A stretch of DNA of 64,000 nucleotides from an uncultured Lachnospiraceae bacterium (GTDB taxonomy: Bacteria; Bacillota; Clostridia; Lachnospirales; Lachnospiraceae). Below are positions 35,666-44,383 of the stretch, in pieces. The stretch spans positions 1-64,000 of the forward strand of contig CANQNN010000015.1 in the NCBI GenBank assembly GCA_947625205.1, in the 5' to 3' direction. A program made the position numbers and the translations under genes. The notes beneath the pieces were generated by a model. That model ran no database searches. It saw only the letters and a list, made by a program, of their open reading frames with translations, and had not been told where the DNA came from. How positions within the stretch are numbered: position 1 is the first letter of the stretch; each line of letters opens with the position of its first letter.

Positions 35666-35694
35666 CCGGTAGGGACACTTTTCCGAAAAGGGAC
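35658..35694. repeat. 37-bp inverted repeat, right copy
   Basis: Inverted copy of 23882-23918 with 36 of 37 bases matching. It begins inside the stop-codon region of the HTH-membrane gene. The flanks outside the two copies do not show a clear target-site duplication (left ends in an A-run, right begins AAATAC). Confidence 0.9.
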
Positions 35695-36031
35695 AAATAC
35701 AATTCCTTTTTTATCGTGCATTACTCCGGAATTATATTGCAGTTTTACCGGCTGAAAATAGTGAAAAAATAGTGAAAATATTGTGGCGGTTTTTAGAGAA
35801 CTCTGCTATAATATCCACGAAAGCAATGAGCAGTGTGAAGATGACGGATGACAAAATGGCTGCTTGCAGACAATTTTGTCAGACGGCAGATTCATAGGGC
35901 GAATGCCCGCGAGCGAAAAAACCGCAGGTTTTTGAGCGCTGCACTGCGGAGTATCATTGTACAATATTATCGAGATGAATGATGTAAAAATCACACTGAT
36001 GCGCTGACTGGTCCACGGAATGGAGAATAAG
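35695..36031. other. Gene-free stretch upstream of fic
   Basis: No gene is supported. It holds a likely -10 box (TATAAT near 35806), a hairpin with GACAAAAT/ATTTTGTC arms around 35849-35880, and an AAAAACC/GGTTTTT hairpin near 35919-35935. An 18-codon open stretch (MTDDKMAACRQFCQTADS) precedes the hairpins but shows no SD. This may be the fic leader. Confidence 0.4.
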
Positions 36032-37129
36032 ATGATCAAAGCGATTTTGACAAATGAAATACTGAAATATATAACAGAAATTGAAAAAAACAGATATAAG
36101 GTTTCCAACGTGAAACTCCCTAAATCTGTTGCAGGCAGGCTGCGTAAAAATTCAAAGAAAAAAAGCTCCTATGCTTCGAATAAAATTGAGGGGAATCCTC
36201 TCTCGGAAAAGCAGGTTGATGAAGTAATAGAGATGGACGAAAGAAAACACTTCCTTAAACCGGAACAGGAAGTGCGCAATTATTTTCTTGCACTTCAGTT
36301 TTTGGAAGAGACGGCCAAAAAGAAGGAGCGCTTTTCCAAAAAACTGATATTGGATGTTCAGAAATATGTTGAAAAAGGGGCGTCTAAGGAAAAGATCGGA
36401 CTAAGAGGACCTATGCCACCCGGCGTGTTGTTTGCGGTGTATGATTCGCAGACCGGAAATCCTGATTACATCCCTCCGGAGTTTTGTGATATACCCAAGC
36501 TGCTGGATGAATTAGTCGAGTATGTAAATACCACAAATGATCATCCGCTGATTGTTGCTGCGGTTGTGCATTATCAACTGGTGACAATACATCCGTTCGA
36601 AGATGGGAATGGCAGAACAGCGCGTCTATTATCAGGATACATTCTGGATATCAACGGATATGGCTTTAATGGTATCGGTTCACTGGAAGAATACTTTGCC
36701 TATGACGTTAACGCGTACTATGAATCAATACAGATGGGACTGCCGGCGCTTTATTACTCAGGAAGAAATGATCCGCCGCATCCGGAAATATGGATCGAAT
36801 ATTTCCTGCGTATGGTATTGCTGTATTCCGGCAAAGTCTGTGAACTGTCAGAAGCTTCCGCTGAAGATGAAATAGGAATCGGTTTATCGTATTTAAAAAG
36901 CAGGGAAAAAGAACTTCTTCTGTTTCTGATAAAGAAGTATAAGGGTGAATTTACCCCAATCGAAGTCAGCCGTGAAATTGGTGTGACAAATAAAACGGTA
37001 ATAAACAGATTGTCGGTTCTGGTGAAAAACGGATTTGTAGAACCATTGATTGTGAAGCAGCGAATCAGATCCTATAAACTAAGCGACTTCACAAAAGATA
37101 ATGAAAAGATGATAAAGAAGTTAATTTGA
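36032..37129 (+). CDS. Fic-domain AMP-transferase with N-terminal inhibitory motif
   Basis: A 365-residue Fic protein; I prefer the ATG at 36032 (GGAG 6 bp upstream) over the one at 36020. The catalytic loop HPFEDGNGRTAR begins at His187. The segment SNKIEG (residues 49-54) fits the inhibitory (S/T)xxxE(G/N) helix ahead of the Fic core, so the enzyme should be auto-inhibited (class II). The C-terminal 80 residues form a winged helix (PIEVSREIGVTNKTVINRL), as in Fic proteins that regulate themselves. The target is unknown. It is convergent with the cytidine deaminase gene. Confidence 0.9.
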   Translation: MIKAILTNEILKYITEIEKNRYKVSNVKLPKSVAGRLRKNSKKKSSYASNKIEGNPLSEKQVDEVIEMDERKHFLKPEQEVRNYFLALQFLEETAKKKERFSKKLILDVQKYVEKGASKEKIGLRGPMPPGVLFAVYDSQTGNPDYIPPEFCDIPKLLDELVEYVNTTNDHPLIVAAVVHYQLVTIHPFEDGNGRTARLLSGYILDINGYGFNGIGSLEEYFAYDVNAYYESIQMGLPALYYSGRNDPPHPEIWIEYFLRMVLLYSGKVCELSEASAEDEIGIGLSYLKSREKELLLFLIKKYKGEFTPIEVSREIGVTNKTVINRLSVLVKNGFVEPLIVKQRIRSYKLSDFTKDNEKMIKKLI

Positions 37130-37148
37130 AAAGCGCTTAAACGATAAT

Positions 37149-37541
37149 TCATTTATATCGTGGATATTCAGGCAGCAAATCAATCAATCTTGCCGTCCGT
37201 CCTTCTTTATCCAATAATATTTCAATCTTTTCCACATCTCCGCCTAACTGCATCATAAATTCTCTACAAATACCACAAGGTGGAATTATATTTCCATCTT
37301 TATATACTGAAACTACTTTTGCAACCTCACTTTCGCCATATGTAAGCATTGTTGATAAAGCGTTTCTTTCCGCGCACATTCCTATACTGCCGTCTGTATC
37401 GATACATATCCCCTTATAAATATTACCTCTTTTCGTGAGTACGGCAGCTGCCACGCTCCCTGCGCACATTTTATCTGAAACGTCATGAGGATTTAAAACG
37501 CTCATTGCCTCTTCATATAACCTTTCCCATTCTTTGTTCAT
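37149..37541 (-). CDS. Cytidine deaminase-family enzyme
   Basis: A 130-residue zinc deaminase. I use the ATG at 37539-37541 (GGAG 9 bp upstream); a longer frame would overlap the phosphotransferase. Zinc ligands are Cys56 in MCAERNA with Glu58 as proton shuttle, and Cys89 and Cys92 in PPCGICRE. It resembles both housekeeping cytidine deaminase and blasticidin-S deaminase; the accessory setting next to a phosphotransferase leaves a resistance role open. Confidence 0.85.
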   Translation of the reverse strand: MNKEWERLYEEAMSVLNPHDVSDKMCAGSVAAAVLTKRGNIYKGICIDTDGSIGMCAERNALSTMLTYGESEVAKVVSVYKDGNIIPPCGICREFMMQLGGDVEKIEILLDKEGRTARLIDLLPEYPRYK

Positions 37542-37584
37542 TGTTTTGCTCTCCTCAAATAAACCATTGTTTTTTTTGAGTATA

Positions 37585-38511
37585 TCAAAAACGGGGACTT
37601 CCGCTTCCCTGAACCATTTCCCACAGCGGCTCCTTCTGCTCCATGCCAAACAGCAGTATCTTCCAGAGCGAATCTACCGCATCAGGTCCATAGACCTGCA
37701 TGTATGAGATATGCATCTGAATAGCTCCTTGAAACAATAAATCATACTCTTCTCTGGAGATTTTTTCTTCCGCATAGTATCCTTTCAGGAAGCTTTGCGC
37801 CAGATCAAATCGATAGTGCATTTCTTCCGTGTCATGATCGAAATCCACAAACTGCATGATAAACGGCCAGCCCAGATCCAAATATCGGCTTCCAATACCC
37901 GCATCATCCAAGTCAATGAACATAACCTCGCCATTCTCCCTTAGAATGGTATTATGCGGGCCAATATCTGTATGCACGAAGCACTGATCTAATGTTGCAA
38001 AATCAGGAAGCGTATCTAAAATGGCATCAAATTCTTTTACAAAGCTGTGCTTCCTGAACCAGTCATAAAAACGGCTTTTACTCTGCTTAAAAGGAGACTT
38101 CACATCGTATCCCTGCAGATTATGCAGCTTTCTTGCCGCCTGACCGATCCTGTACTCATCCTCCGGAGTTTCCTCCAGTTTCCTCCCCTCGATAAATTCC
38201 ATGAGATAGAACCAATCGTTTTGGCTTCTGACATAGTACGCTCCGGTCTTTGTCGGATACAGCTTGGGCGCCATACCATTTTCATTTCCCAGGAACAGAT
38301 GCGCCCGGACATTACTCTCTACTGTAGTTTCCGGCACTCCACATGGAATACCCTTCAAAATAAAATTCTGTGAATCCGTCCTGATTTTAAAGATCAGCCT
38401 GTCAGATTCTTCCTGAAACTGCTCGCCTATTTGCGGATGATCCAAATTCCAAGAACCAAGAATTGTTTCTATTTGATTGTTGTTCCTTACATCTGCACGC
38501 ATCTTCGCACA
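37585..38511 (-). CDS. Aminoglycoside/choline-kinase-like phosphotransferase
   Basis: A 308-residue APH-fold kinase from MRADVRNNN. The catalytic loop is FVHTDIGPHN and the metal loop VMFIDLDDAG; the ATP lobe has RLIFKIRTDSQNFILKGI. The frame stays open upstream, but that part (MIDYTTITSCGECC) looks like the stub of another gene, so I do not include it; no strong SD precedes 38511. The substrate is unknown; antibiotics or amino alcohols are possible. Confidence 0.8.
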   Translation of the reverse strand, partial: CAKMRADVRNNNQIETILGSWNLDHPQIGEQFQEESDRLIFKIRTDSQNFILKGIPCGVPETTVESNVRAHLFLGNENGMAPKLYPTKTGAYYVRSQNDWFYLMEFIEGRKLEETPEDEYRIGQAARKLHNLQGYDVKSPFKQSKSRFYDWFRKHSFVKEFDAILDTLPDFATLDQCFVHTDIGPHNTILRENGEVMFIDLDDAGIGSRYLDLGWPFIMQFVDFDHDTEEMHYRFDLAQSFLKGYYAEEKISREEYDLLFQGAIQMHISYMQVYGPDAVDSLWKILLFGMEQKEPLWEMVQGSGSPRF

Positions 38512-38562
38512 TTCAATACAGCACTCACCGCATGATGTTATCGTCGTATAATCTATCATCCT
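38512..38562 (-). pseudogene. DUF3795-like stub fused ahead of phosphotransferase
   Basis: ATG followed by IDYTTITSCGECCIECAK resembles the first residues of DUF3795-type cysteine proteins (start then T-x-CGxxCxxC). After 17 codons it runs in frame into the phosphotransferase start. A 5' fusion by deletion is the simplest reading; the stub may supply the translation start. Confidence 0.4.
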
Positions 38563-38629
38563 CAATATCCCATAATACAAGCATTCGTAGCGGAATAAAC
38601 CATTCGTCAGGTGATAAAGAACTATGCCT

Positions 38630-38740
38630 TCAACCGATATATTCCGCAATCTCTGACGTTTTACCCACCATATGATCTGTGAGAAATTCTACGATCTGCA
38701 TTTTTATGGATTCTTTTATCGCCGATTTTTCCGATTGAAA
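38630..38740 (-). pseudogene. Winged-helix C-terminal remnant
   Basis: The minus strand encodes SAIKESIKMQIVEFLTDHMV followed by GKTSEIAEYIG before a stop. One missing T at GGTTGAAGG would extend it to EYIGLKA, a typical C-terminal winged helix of AAA_4/RecG-like DNA-binding proteins. Only this fragment remains; the upstream sequence is unrelated. Confidence 0.4.
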
Positions 38741-38876
38741 GATCCAGCGTAATGCGTTCCGGCTTATTGTAGCAGATGCCATTACCACCTGCAATACAAA
38801 TATGTTAAATTCATGATCAGCAGAACTATCCCCCTGGCAGTACCCCTTTCTGTCCTCTGTTCTCCCCCCCCACACA

Positions 38877-38906
38877 GAAAAACGGACCGCATATTCGCAG
38901 TCCGTC
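38877..38906 (-). terminator. Terminator of the sugar transporter operon
   Basis: ACGGAC and GTCCGT with an inner GC/GC pair form a stem followed on the minus strand by TTTTT. It is about 25 bp past the stop of the last permease gene and marks the left edge of the xylan locus. Confidence 0.8.
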
Positions 38907-38929
38907 TTCTGAAACAAGAGAGAAAATTT

Positions 38930-39832
38930 TTATTCTTTTACGCCGCCGATCGTAAGACCGGTGACGAAATACCGCTGTAAGAAAGGATACAGGCAGATGA
39001 TCGGCAGCATCGTAACGACCGTAGCCGCCGCACGGATCGTAAGCGGTGTGATCGCCGCAGCCGCAGACCCGCGTTCGCTTGCTGAAGCCGCGCTTCCGCT
39101 CTGCTGCATAACCGAAGACAACAGCTTCATCAGCTCATACTGTAAAGTCGTGTATTCAGTCTTCATTCTGTTATACAGCATCGCATCGAACCAGGAGTTC
39201 CACTGTCCTACAGCCACAAACAGAACGATCGTTGCATACACCGGTTTGCACAACGGAGAGATGATCTTCACAAAGATCGTCATGTAGCCCGCGCCGTCCA
39301 GCTGCGCCGATTCCTCCAGGCTGTCCGGAAGACCCAGCATATAGGTACGCAGCACCAGCATATTCCACGCGCTCACCATACCGGGCACCACATACACCCA
39401 GAAGGTGCCTGTCAGATGCAGGTTCCTGTATAACAGGAATACCGGGATCAGACCGCCGTTCACATACATCGTGATGACCCAGAACAGCGACAGCTGCGAT
39501 TTAAAAAGGAATCTCTTACGGCTGACCACATACGCCAGAAGTGCGTTCACGATCAGCGAGGAAACCGTTCCTATGACCGTTCTCGCCACCGTGATCCTGG
39601 CGCCGATGATCAGGTTCTCCATCGCCAGCACCGTCTGGTAGTTCTTGATGGCGAATTTTCTCGGCCACAGGTAGATCCCGCCGCGCACCGCATCGATACC
39701 GTCGTTAAAGGATATGGCCACCGTATTTAACACCGGATACAGCGTTATAATAACGAAGGCGATCATAAACAAAGAGTTTAATATTGTAAATATCTTGCTG
39801 CCAAGGGAGCTTTTTATTTTTTTCTTCTTCAT
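38930..39832 (-). CDS. Carbohydrate ABC transporter permease (LplC/YtcP type)
   Basis: A 300-residue inner-membrane permease with six TM helices and the EAA-type loop (LPDSLEESAQLDGAGYMTIF). VAVGQWNSWFDAMLYN is typical of the LplC subgroup. The start at 39832 has AGGAGG 8 bp upstream; an ATG 9 bp earlier is possible. It forms the channel with the next permease and uses a separately encoded ATPase, since none lies in the operon. Confidence 0.93.
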   Translation of the reverse strand: MKKKKIKSSLGSKIFTILNSLFMIAFVIITLYPVLNTVAISFNDGIDAVRGGIYLWPRKFAIKNYQTVLAMENLIIGARITVARTVIGTVSSLIVNALLAYVVSRKRFLFKSQLSLFWVITMYVNGGLIPVFLLYRNLHLTGTFWVYVVPGMVSAWNMLVLRTYMLGLPDSLEESAQLDGAGYMTIFVKIISPLCKPVYATIVLFVAVGQWNSWFDAMLYNRMKTEYTTLQYELMKLLSSVMQQSGSAASASERGSAAAAITPLTIRAAATVVTMLPIICLYPFLQRYFVTGLTIGGVKE

Positions 39833-39844
39833 TCCATCCACCTC

Positions 39845-40780
39845 CTAGAACAGCCGTTCTTCGCCAGCGCGCTTTGCCAAATAATTACATATCACGATCA
39901 GCGCGATGCTTACCGCACTCTTAAAGATACCCGCTGCCGTACCGAGGGAGAAATCGTTCTGGCTGATACCCCAGTTCAGCACGTATATATCAATTGTCTG
40001 CGATACGCTCTGAACCAGACCGTTACCAAGCAGATACTGTACTTCAAATCCGGCATTCAGTACATTGCCGATATTCATCAGAAGCAGGATCATGATCGTC
40101 GGCTTGATGCCGGGAAGCGTTATATAACGGATCTTCTGTAATCTGCTTGCTCCGTCGATGGACGCCGCCTCATAGAGACTGGGATCGATCGCGGTGATCG
40201 CGGCCAGATAGATGATCGCATTCCAGCCCGTCTCTTTCCAGCAGTTGGCAAACGCCACGATCGGCCAGAAATATTTCGTATGGGCAAAAAAGTTGATCGC
40301 ATCTGTAATAAATCCCGCCCTCATCAGCAGGTCGTTGATGATACCCGTGCTGGACAATGCATCATGCAGGATACCGGTAACGATGATCCACGAAAGGAAA
40401 TGCGGCATGTAAGAAATCGTCTGTACAAGTTTCTTCGCTATCGTAGAACGTATCTCATTCAATAACACGGCAAATAGAATTGCCATGATAGTAGTCGTAA
40501 CAAGATTCAATACGCCCATGCAGAAGGTGTTTCTGATCACCCTGATGAATGCGGCGTCCTGGAATAAAAATTTAAATTTATCGAGTCCTACGAATTTGGA
40601 CCCCAGAATACCCTTGCCCGGCTTATAATTCTGAAATGCCATGATCCAGCCGGTCAGCGGCCAGTAATAAAAGATAAACCCGTATACAGTCACAAAGAAA
40701 GCGATGATCAGAAGAGATTTCTGCCTCTTTATTTCTTTCCATGTGACTTTTTTGTCTTTTTTCTGTTTTACGCGAGCCAT
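39845..40780 (-). CDS. Carbohydrate ABC transporter permease (LplB type)
   Basis: A 311-residue six-TM permease. ITAIDPSLYEAASIDGASRL is the EAA loop contacting the ATPase, and FQNYKPGKGILGSKFVGLDK is diagnostic of the LplB/YtcQ-associated family. GGGGTGG precedes the ATG. It lies between the binding-protein gene and the second permease, after a stem-loop that probably lowers its expression relative to the binding protein. Confidence 0.93.
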   Translation of the reverse strand: MARVKQKKDKKVTWKEIKRQKSLLIIAFFVTVYGFIFYYWPLTGWIMAFQNYKPGKGILGSKFVGLDKFKFLFQDAAFIRVIRNTFCMGVLNLVTTTIMAILFAVLLNEIRSTIAKKLVQTISYMPHFLSWIIVTGILHDALSSTGIINDLLMRAGFITDAINFFAHTKYFWPIVAFANCWKETGWNAIIYLAAITAIDPSLYEAASIDGASRLQKIRYITLPGIKPTIMILLLMNIGNVLNAGFEVQYLLGNGLVQSVSQTIDIYVLNWGISQNDFSLGTAAGIFKSAVSIALIVICNYLAKRAGEERLF

Positions 40781-40803
40781 TGCACCACCCCTATCTTGCA
40801 GTG

Positions 40804-40850
40804 AAAAGGCAGCAACAGTCTTCTGTATGGAATCCTTATTGCTGCCTTTT
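40804..40850 (-). terminator. Stem-loop between binding-protein and permease genes
   Basis: AAAAGGCAGCAA pairs with TTGCTGCCTTTT (small mismatch region inside) around a 20-base loop, with T-rich 3' end on the minus strand. It lies 39 bp after the binding-protein stop and 23 bp before the permease start: a partial terminator or mRNA-stabilising element. Confidence 0.75.
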
Positions 40851-40889
40851 ATGCAGTCCTGTCAGAATACCGGCATTGACGGATCTGAT

Positions 40890-42617
40890 CTACTTAAATG
40901 TGTCAAGAATCGCCTGCATCTCGCCGAGGAAATCCTCCGGCTTGCAAGACTCATACTGAGCCATATAGTCTTCCCATGCGGTATTAAAGTCGGCTCCCAT
41001 AACCACCTTGGGCAGATACTCATGCTTGATCTCGCCCATCTTCGCCCAGGCTACACCGCCGGGAGTATCGGTCGTAAAGTTGTTGGAATAACTGTACATC
41101 GGGAACCAGGGACCGTTCGTTTCCACTACGGAACCGATCATATCCACATAGTTACGTGCGCCATATGCATCGAAGCATTTTTTAAGCGGCTCTGCCATAC
41201 CGTTCTGGAATTCGGACGTCTGCTCCTCAGGCTTATTGGCATTCTTGCCGTCACGGCTCGTACCGCCCCACTGAGGCATATAAGAGTACTGGCACAGGTG
41301 AGACGCCTGATAAGAAGTATCGGAGCACTCCATTCTCTGCTCATCCGTTCTGTAATACAGGCCGTCATCGTCTACGTTATAGTCAACGTCTTTAACGCCC
41401 CAGAATCTTAAGTCATGAAGCTCCTGATCCATAGCGCAGTCTACGATAAACTTGAACGCCTTGTCGGGATCCTTACAGTCAACGGTGATCGCAACGCCGG
41501 ACGCCTGGTTTACGGTATCGTCATAAGTATGCCATCTGTTCACCATGCCCTCTTCCGTTGTCAGACCAAGCGGCACATAGTTGCATCCGAGCTTGTCAAG
41601 GCCCTGCTGCTTGAACACATCGTTTACCGTGTAAGCGAAATCCCACCACTGGTCGCACATGCCGAGCACACGGCCGGTAGACAGCTTCGCGATATACTCG
41701 TCATAGGTTTGCGTAGCAAACTCCGTATCGATCAGGCCCTTGTTGTATGCCGCGTTCAGCTCCTGGAAATACTTTTTGGTATCTTCAGAAGTGTTGTAAT
41801 CCTCGATGGTCATCGTCTCTTTATTGACGATAACGGAACCGTCGTTCGGATAACCCGCTAAGAACTGGCCCGCATTCTCGATACAGAAATATCTCCAGTC
41901 TTCGCAGAGGATCGTGTAAGGGATGTTCGGCGTACCGTCTTCCATCGTCGGGTTGGCAGCCACATAATCCTCCAGCAGCTTGAAATACTCATCCAGGGTA
42001 TTGATCTCCGGATATCCTGCCCATTCAAGCACTCTTACCTGGATCCAGAACGCCTCATCGTTGTGGGTCGTTGCCGTGCTCTCGCCCATCGTGTTGCCGA
42101 AAGGATTGATCCAGTAGATATGACCGTCGGGCTGACGGAACTTCTCCCACTCTTCGGGAGTGAACCATGTCTCCTTGAATTCCGGATACTGGTCGATGTA
42201 ATCGTCTAACGGAACCAGGGCGCCCGCGTCAACGAGCTGCGCCATATCATCACTGTCGATATAGTCCGGATACTCGCCGCTGGCGATCAGAGTACCTGTC
42301 GCTTCCGCTGCAGTCTGGCCTGTAAGCCATGTCTCTTTGATCTTAACGCCCCATCTGTCGGCGATCATCTGCGCGATCTCATTATCGCTGTTGATCTCGG
42401 AACCGGGCATGGTAATGAACATGGTAAAATCCGTTACCTCTCCGTTTGATGCTGACGCATCAGCCGAACCGCTCTCTCCTGCATCCGCATCAGCCGAACC
42501 GCTGCCCGTAGCAGCAGAACCTGAGGCAGCGCCGTCATCCGCACCGCCGCCGCATCCTGCCAGTGCAGAGACTGTCAGTGCAGACGCGAGCAGAAGTGTT
42601 ATGAGTTTCTTTTTCAT
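40890..42617 (-). CDS. Extracellular solute-binding lipoprotein (LplA/YtcQ type)
   Basis: A 575-residue lipoprotein with signal peptide MKKKLITLLLASALTVSALA and lipobox Cys22. A Gly/Ser/Ala/Asp-rich linker of about 35 residues follows, then a large family-1 sugar-binding fold (MADRWGVKIKETWLTG). The size and the two LplBC-type permeases suggest oligosaccharide uptake; given the flanking hydrolases I infer decorated xylo-oligosaccharides. GGAGGG precedes the ATG. Confidence 0.93.
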   Translation of the reverse strand: MKKKLITLLLASALTVSALAGCGGGADDGAASGSAATGSGSADADAGESGSADASASNGEVTDFTMFITMPGSEINSDNEIAQMIADRWGVKIKETWLTGQTAAEATGTLIASGEYPDYIDSDDMAQLVDAGALVPLDDYIDQYPEFKETWFTPEEWEKFRQPDGHIYWINPFGNTMGESTATTHNDEAFWIQVRVLEWAGYPEINTLDEYFKLLEDYVAANPTMEDGTPNIPYTILCEDWRYFCIENAGQFLAGYPNDGSVIVNKETMTIEDYNTSEDTKKYFQELNAAYNKGLIDTEFATQTYDEYIAKLSTGRVLGMCDQWWDFAYTVNDVFKQQGLDKLGCNYVPLGLTTEEGMVNRWHTYDDTVNQASGVAITVDCKDPDKAFKFIVDCAMDQELHDLRFWGVKDVDYNVDDDGLYYRTDEQRMECSDTSYQASHLCQYSYMPQWGGTSRDGKNANKPEEQTSEFQNGMAEPLKKCFDAYGARNYVDMIGSVVETNGPWFPMYSYSNNFTTDTPGGVAWAKMGEIKHEYLPKVVMGADFNTAWEDYMAQYESCKPEDFLGEMQAILDTFK

Positions 42618-42710
42618 TTTATACCCTCCTTCATATGTAGCAACATCGGTTTATTGCTCTATAAATATTCTATAAAATATTAACCTGTAAACAACCCGAC
42701 AAAGCATAGC

Positions 42711-42763
42711 AAAAGTCCCGACAAATTATAGATGATAAACACCTGTGATCTGCCGGGACTTTT
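42711..42763 (-). terminator. Terminator after the YesN-like regulator gene
   Basis: AAAAGTCCCGGCA and TGTCGGGACTTTT form a strong stem with a T-rich tail on the minus strand, separating the GH43-kinase-regulator operon from the transporter operon. Confidence 0.85.
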
Positions 42764-42781
42764 CACGTCCTGCACCTGTAC

Positions 42782-43753
42782 TTATTTGATCTGTTTGCGG
42801 AATTTGGCGGGCGTACAGCCTTTTAGCGCAATAAATTTATTGATAAAATAATCCAGATCTTTGTACCCTACCTCCTCCGCGATCTCATAGATTTTTTTAT
42901 CCGAATACATCAGTAGCTCCACCGCCGCCTCGATTCGGATGCGGTTCAGATAATCCTTAAAAGACTCGCCGTACTGCTTCTTAAAGCTCTGTCCAAGATA
43001 CGCGGCATTCACATAATACTTCCTGCTTAAGTCTTTTAACGTAAGATTCTCTTTATAATTTTCTTTCATATCCTGTTCGATCCGGCTCAACACGCCTTTG
43101 CTCTGATTTGCCCGAAGCTGCGCCAGGTAATCACCGTACTCAACCAGGATCTCTGTCAGATTTTCCTCGCCGTCATCTGCATCAATATGACTGAGCGCAT
43201 TTTCATTGATGACTTGAAAGACCTCGCGCTGATTCACATTATCATCCTGTTCTGTGGCCATATGCAGAAGTTCAAACATCAGATAATTGATGCCCATGCG
43301 GATCAGACGCGCGTTCGCCTGTCCCGAGGTCATTTCATTCAGGAGTTTTCTGCTCTCACTCACAATACTCTCCTTATCATTGACCTTCACGGCACGGAGC
43401 AGCGCATCGATGATCTGTTTATTGACCGCTTTGTCCTCCGGTTTTCCTTCCTCATCCTCTCCTATGTCAAAATTTCTGATAGAATACGCCAGCAGCGTAG
43501 CCTTACAGGAATCCGGAATATCCTCAATATTCTCCACTCTGCTGCCCACGATAACGATAACGGGAAAGTCTACGGCCGCCTTAATACGGTCCCGCAGCTT
43601 CTCCAGGCACTCCTGCTCGGACAACTCGTTCTGTTCTTTGGCCATATCTTCACTGTAGACGATCCCCACATCATAGCTCTGCTCTCTGAGCGACGGATCA
43701 AGCATACACAGATACTCTCTCCCCGGAAAAAGAGTCAGACACCTCTCATACAA
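42782..43753 (-). CDS. YesN-type response regulator, 3' part (AraC output)
   Basis: This frame encodes the rest of the regulator begun at 44352. A helical linker of about 220 residues leads to an AraC-type DNA-binding domain at the end (MKENYKENLTLKDLSRKYYV, then YLGQSFKKQYGESF, and KIYEIAEEVGYKDLDYFINK). It is joined to the 5' part by one missing G in the tract at 43779-43786. As written it has no good start of its own (the frame opens at a TTG). With the frame restored the protein is about 520 residues and would activate the adjacent transporter and hydrolase genes. Confidence 0.85.
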   Translation of the reverse strand: MYERCLTLFPGREYLCMLDPSLREQSYDVGIVYSEDMAKEQNELSEQECLEKLRDRIKAAVDFPVIVIVGSRVENIEDIPDSCKATLLAYSIRNFDIGEDEEGKPEDKAVNKQIIDALLRAVKVNDKESIVSESRKLLNEMTSGQANARLIRMGINYLMFELLHMATEQDDNVNQREVFQVINENALSHIDADDGEENLTEILVEYGDYLAQLRANQSKGVLSRIEQDMKENYKENLTLKDLSRKYYVNAAYLGQSFKKQYGESFKDYLNRIRIEAAVELLMYSDKKIYEIAEEVGYKDLDYFINKFIALKGCTPAKFRKQIK

Positions 43754-44352
43754 TTCCTTCTGGAGCTGACGCTTCCGGCCCCCCCCACATGCTTCAGAGA
43801 AGCATCTTTCTCGTCAAGCGCGGCGCTGATATATCGAAAGCCCCTGTTCTCGCCTAAATATCTGCGCACGTACTCTACGTTATCTGCCCGGTATTTGCCC
43901 CGGCAGATACGTATCATATTCTTGGCGAAAACTTCCCGTTCCATGATGGAATCATCCATACGCTTCTTACTTGTGATCGCGTGGGATTTTCTGACTCTGT
44001 CTAACACCTTGAGAAGCTCATCCTTGGAAATGGGCTTGAGCATATAATCCAGGCATTTGTTCTGAAGCGCCGTGCGGACATAACGGAAATCATTATAGCC
44101 GCTGAGCATCACAAAATATGCCTGCGACAGTTTCTCCCTGTATACCTTTTCCACCAGTTCAAGACCTGTCATCTCCGGCATTCTGATATCTGTGATCACC
44201 AGATCGATCTCCTCTTTGCGCAGCGCTTCCAGCGCTTCAAAAGCATTGGATACTTTACCTGCTATTTCAAACCCCTCTTTATTCCAGTCGATGATCACCG
44301 AAAGTCCCTCCAGAATAAACGGCTCATCATCCACAAGCAATACCTTCAGCAT
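43735..44352 (-). CDS. YesN-type response regulator, 5' part (receiver)
   Basis: The receiver domain is intact: LLVDDEPFILEGL, phospho-acceptor Asp55 in VITDIRMPEMTG, MLSGYNDFRYVRTAL and the switch Lys in YMLKPISKDEL. GGGGGACACTGT precedes the ATG. At KHVGG the frame meets eight G on the minus strand and ends 15 codons later (NCMRGV). Nine G would continue as KHVGGGRKRQLQKELYER into the AraC part. It follows the sensor kinase gene by 31 bp. Confidence 0.88.
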   Translation of the reverse strand: MLKVLLVDDEPFILEGLSVIIDWNKEGFEIAGKVSNAFEALEALRKEEIDLVITDIRMPEMTGLELVEKVYREKLSQAYFVMLSGYNDFRYVRTALQNKCLDYMLKPISKDELLKVLDRVRKSHAITSKKRMDDSIMEREVFAKNMIRICRGKYRADNVEYVRRYLGENRGFRYISAALDEKDASLKHVGGAGSVSSRRNCMRGV

Positions 44353-44383
44353 ACAGTGTCCCCCATAACATTCATCTTCTTTA

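Noticed and set aside
23882..35694. Calling the 11.8-kb block a complete transposon
   Set aside because: No transposase or intact recombinase lies inside and no convincing target-site duplication flanks the repeats, so it is reported only as a repeat-bracketed region.
35806..36108. 100-codon hydrophobic minus-strand frame
   Set aside because: Antisense to the fic leader and start; hydrophobicity arises from the AT-rich complement, and no SD was seen.
38866..38873. Second run of eight C considered as another phase-variable tract
   Set aside because: It lies in non-coding or degraded sequence with no conserved frame on either side.
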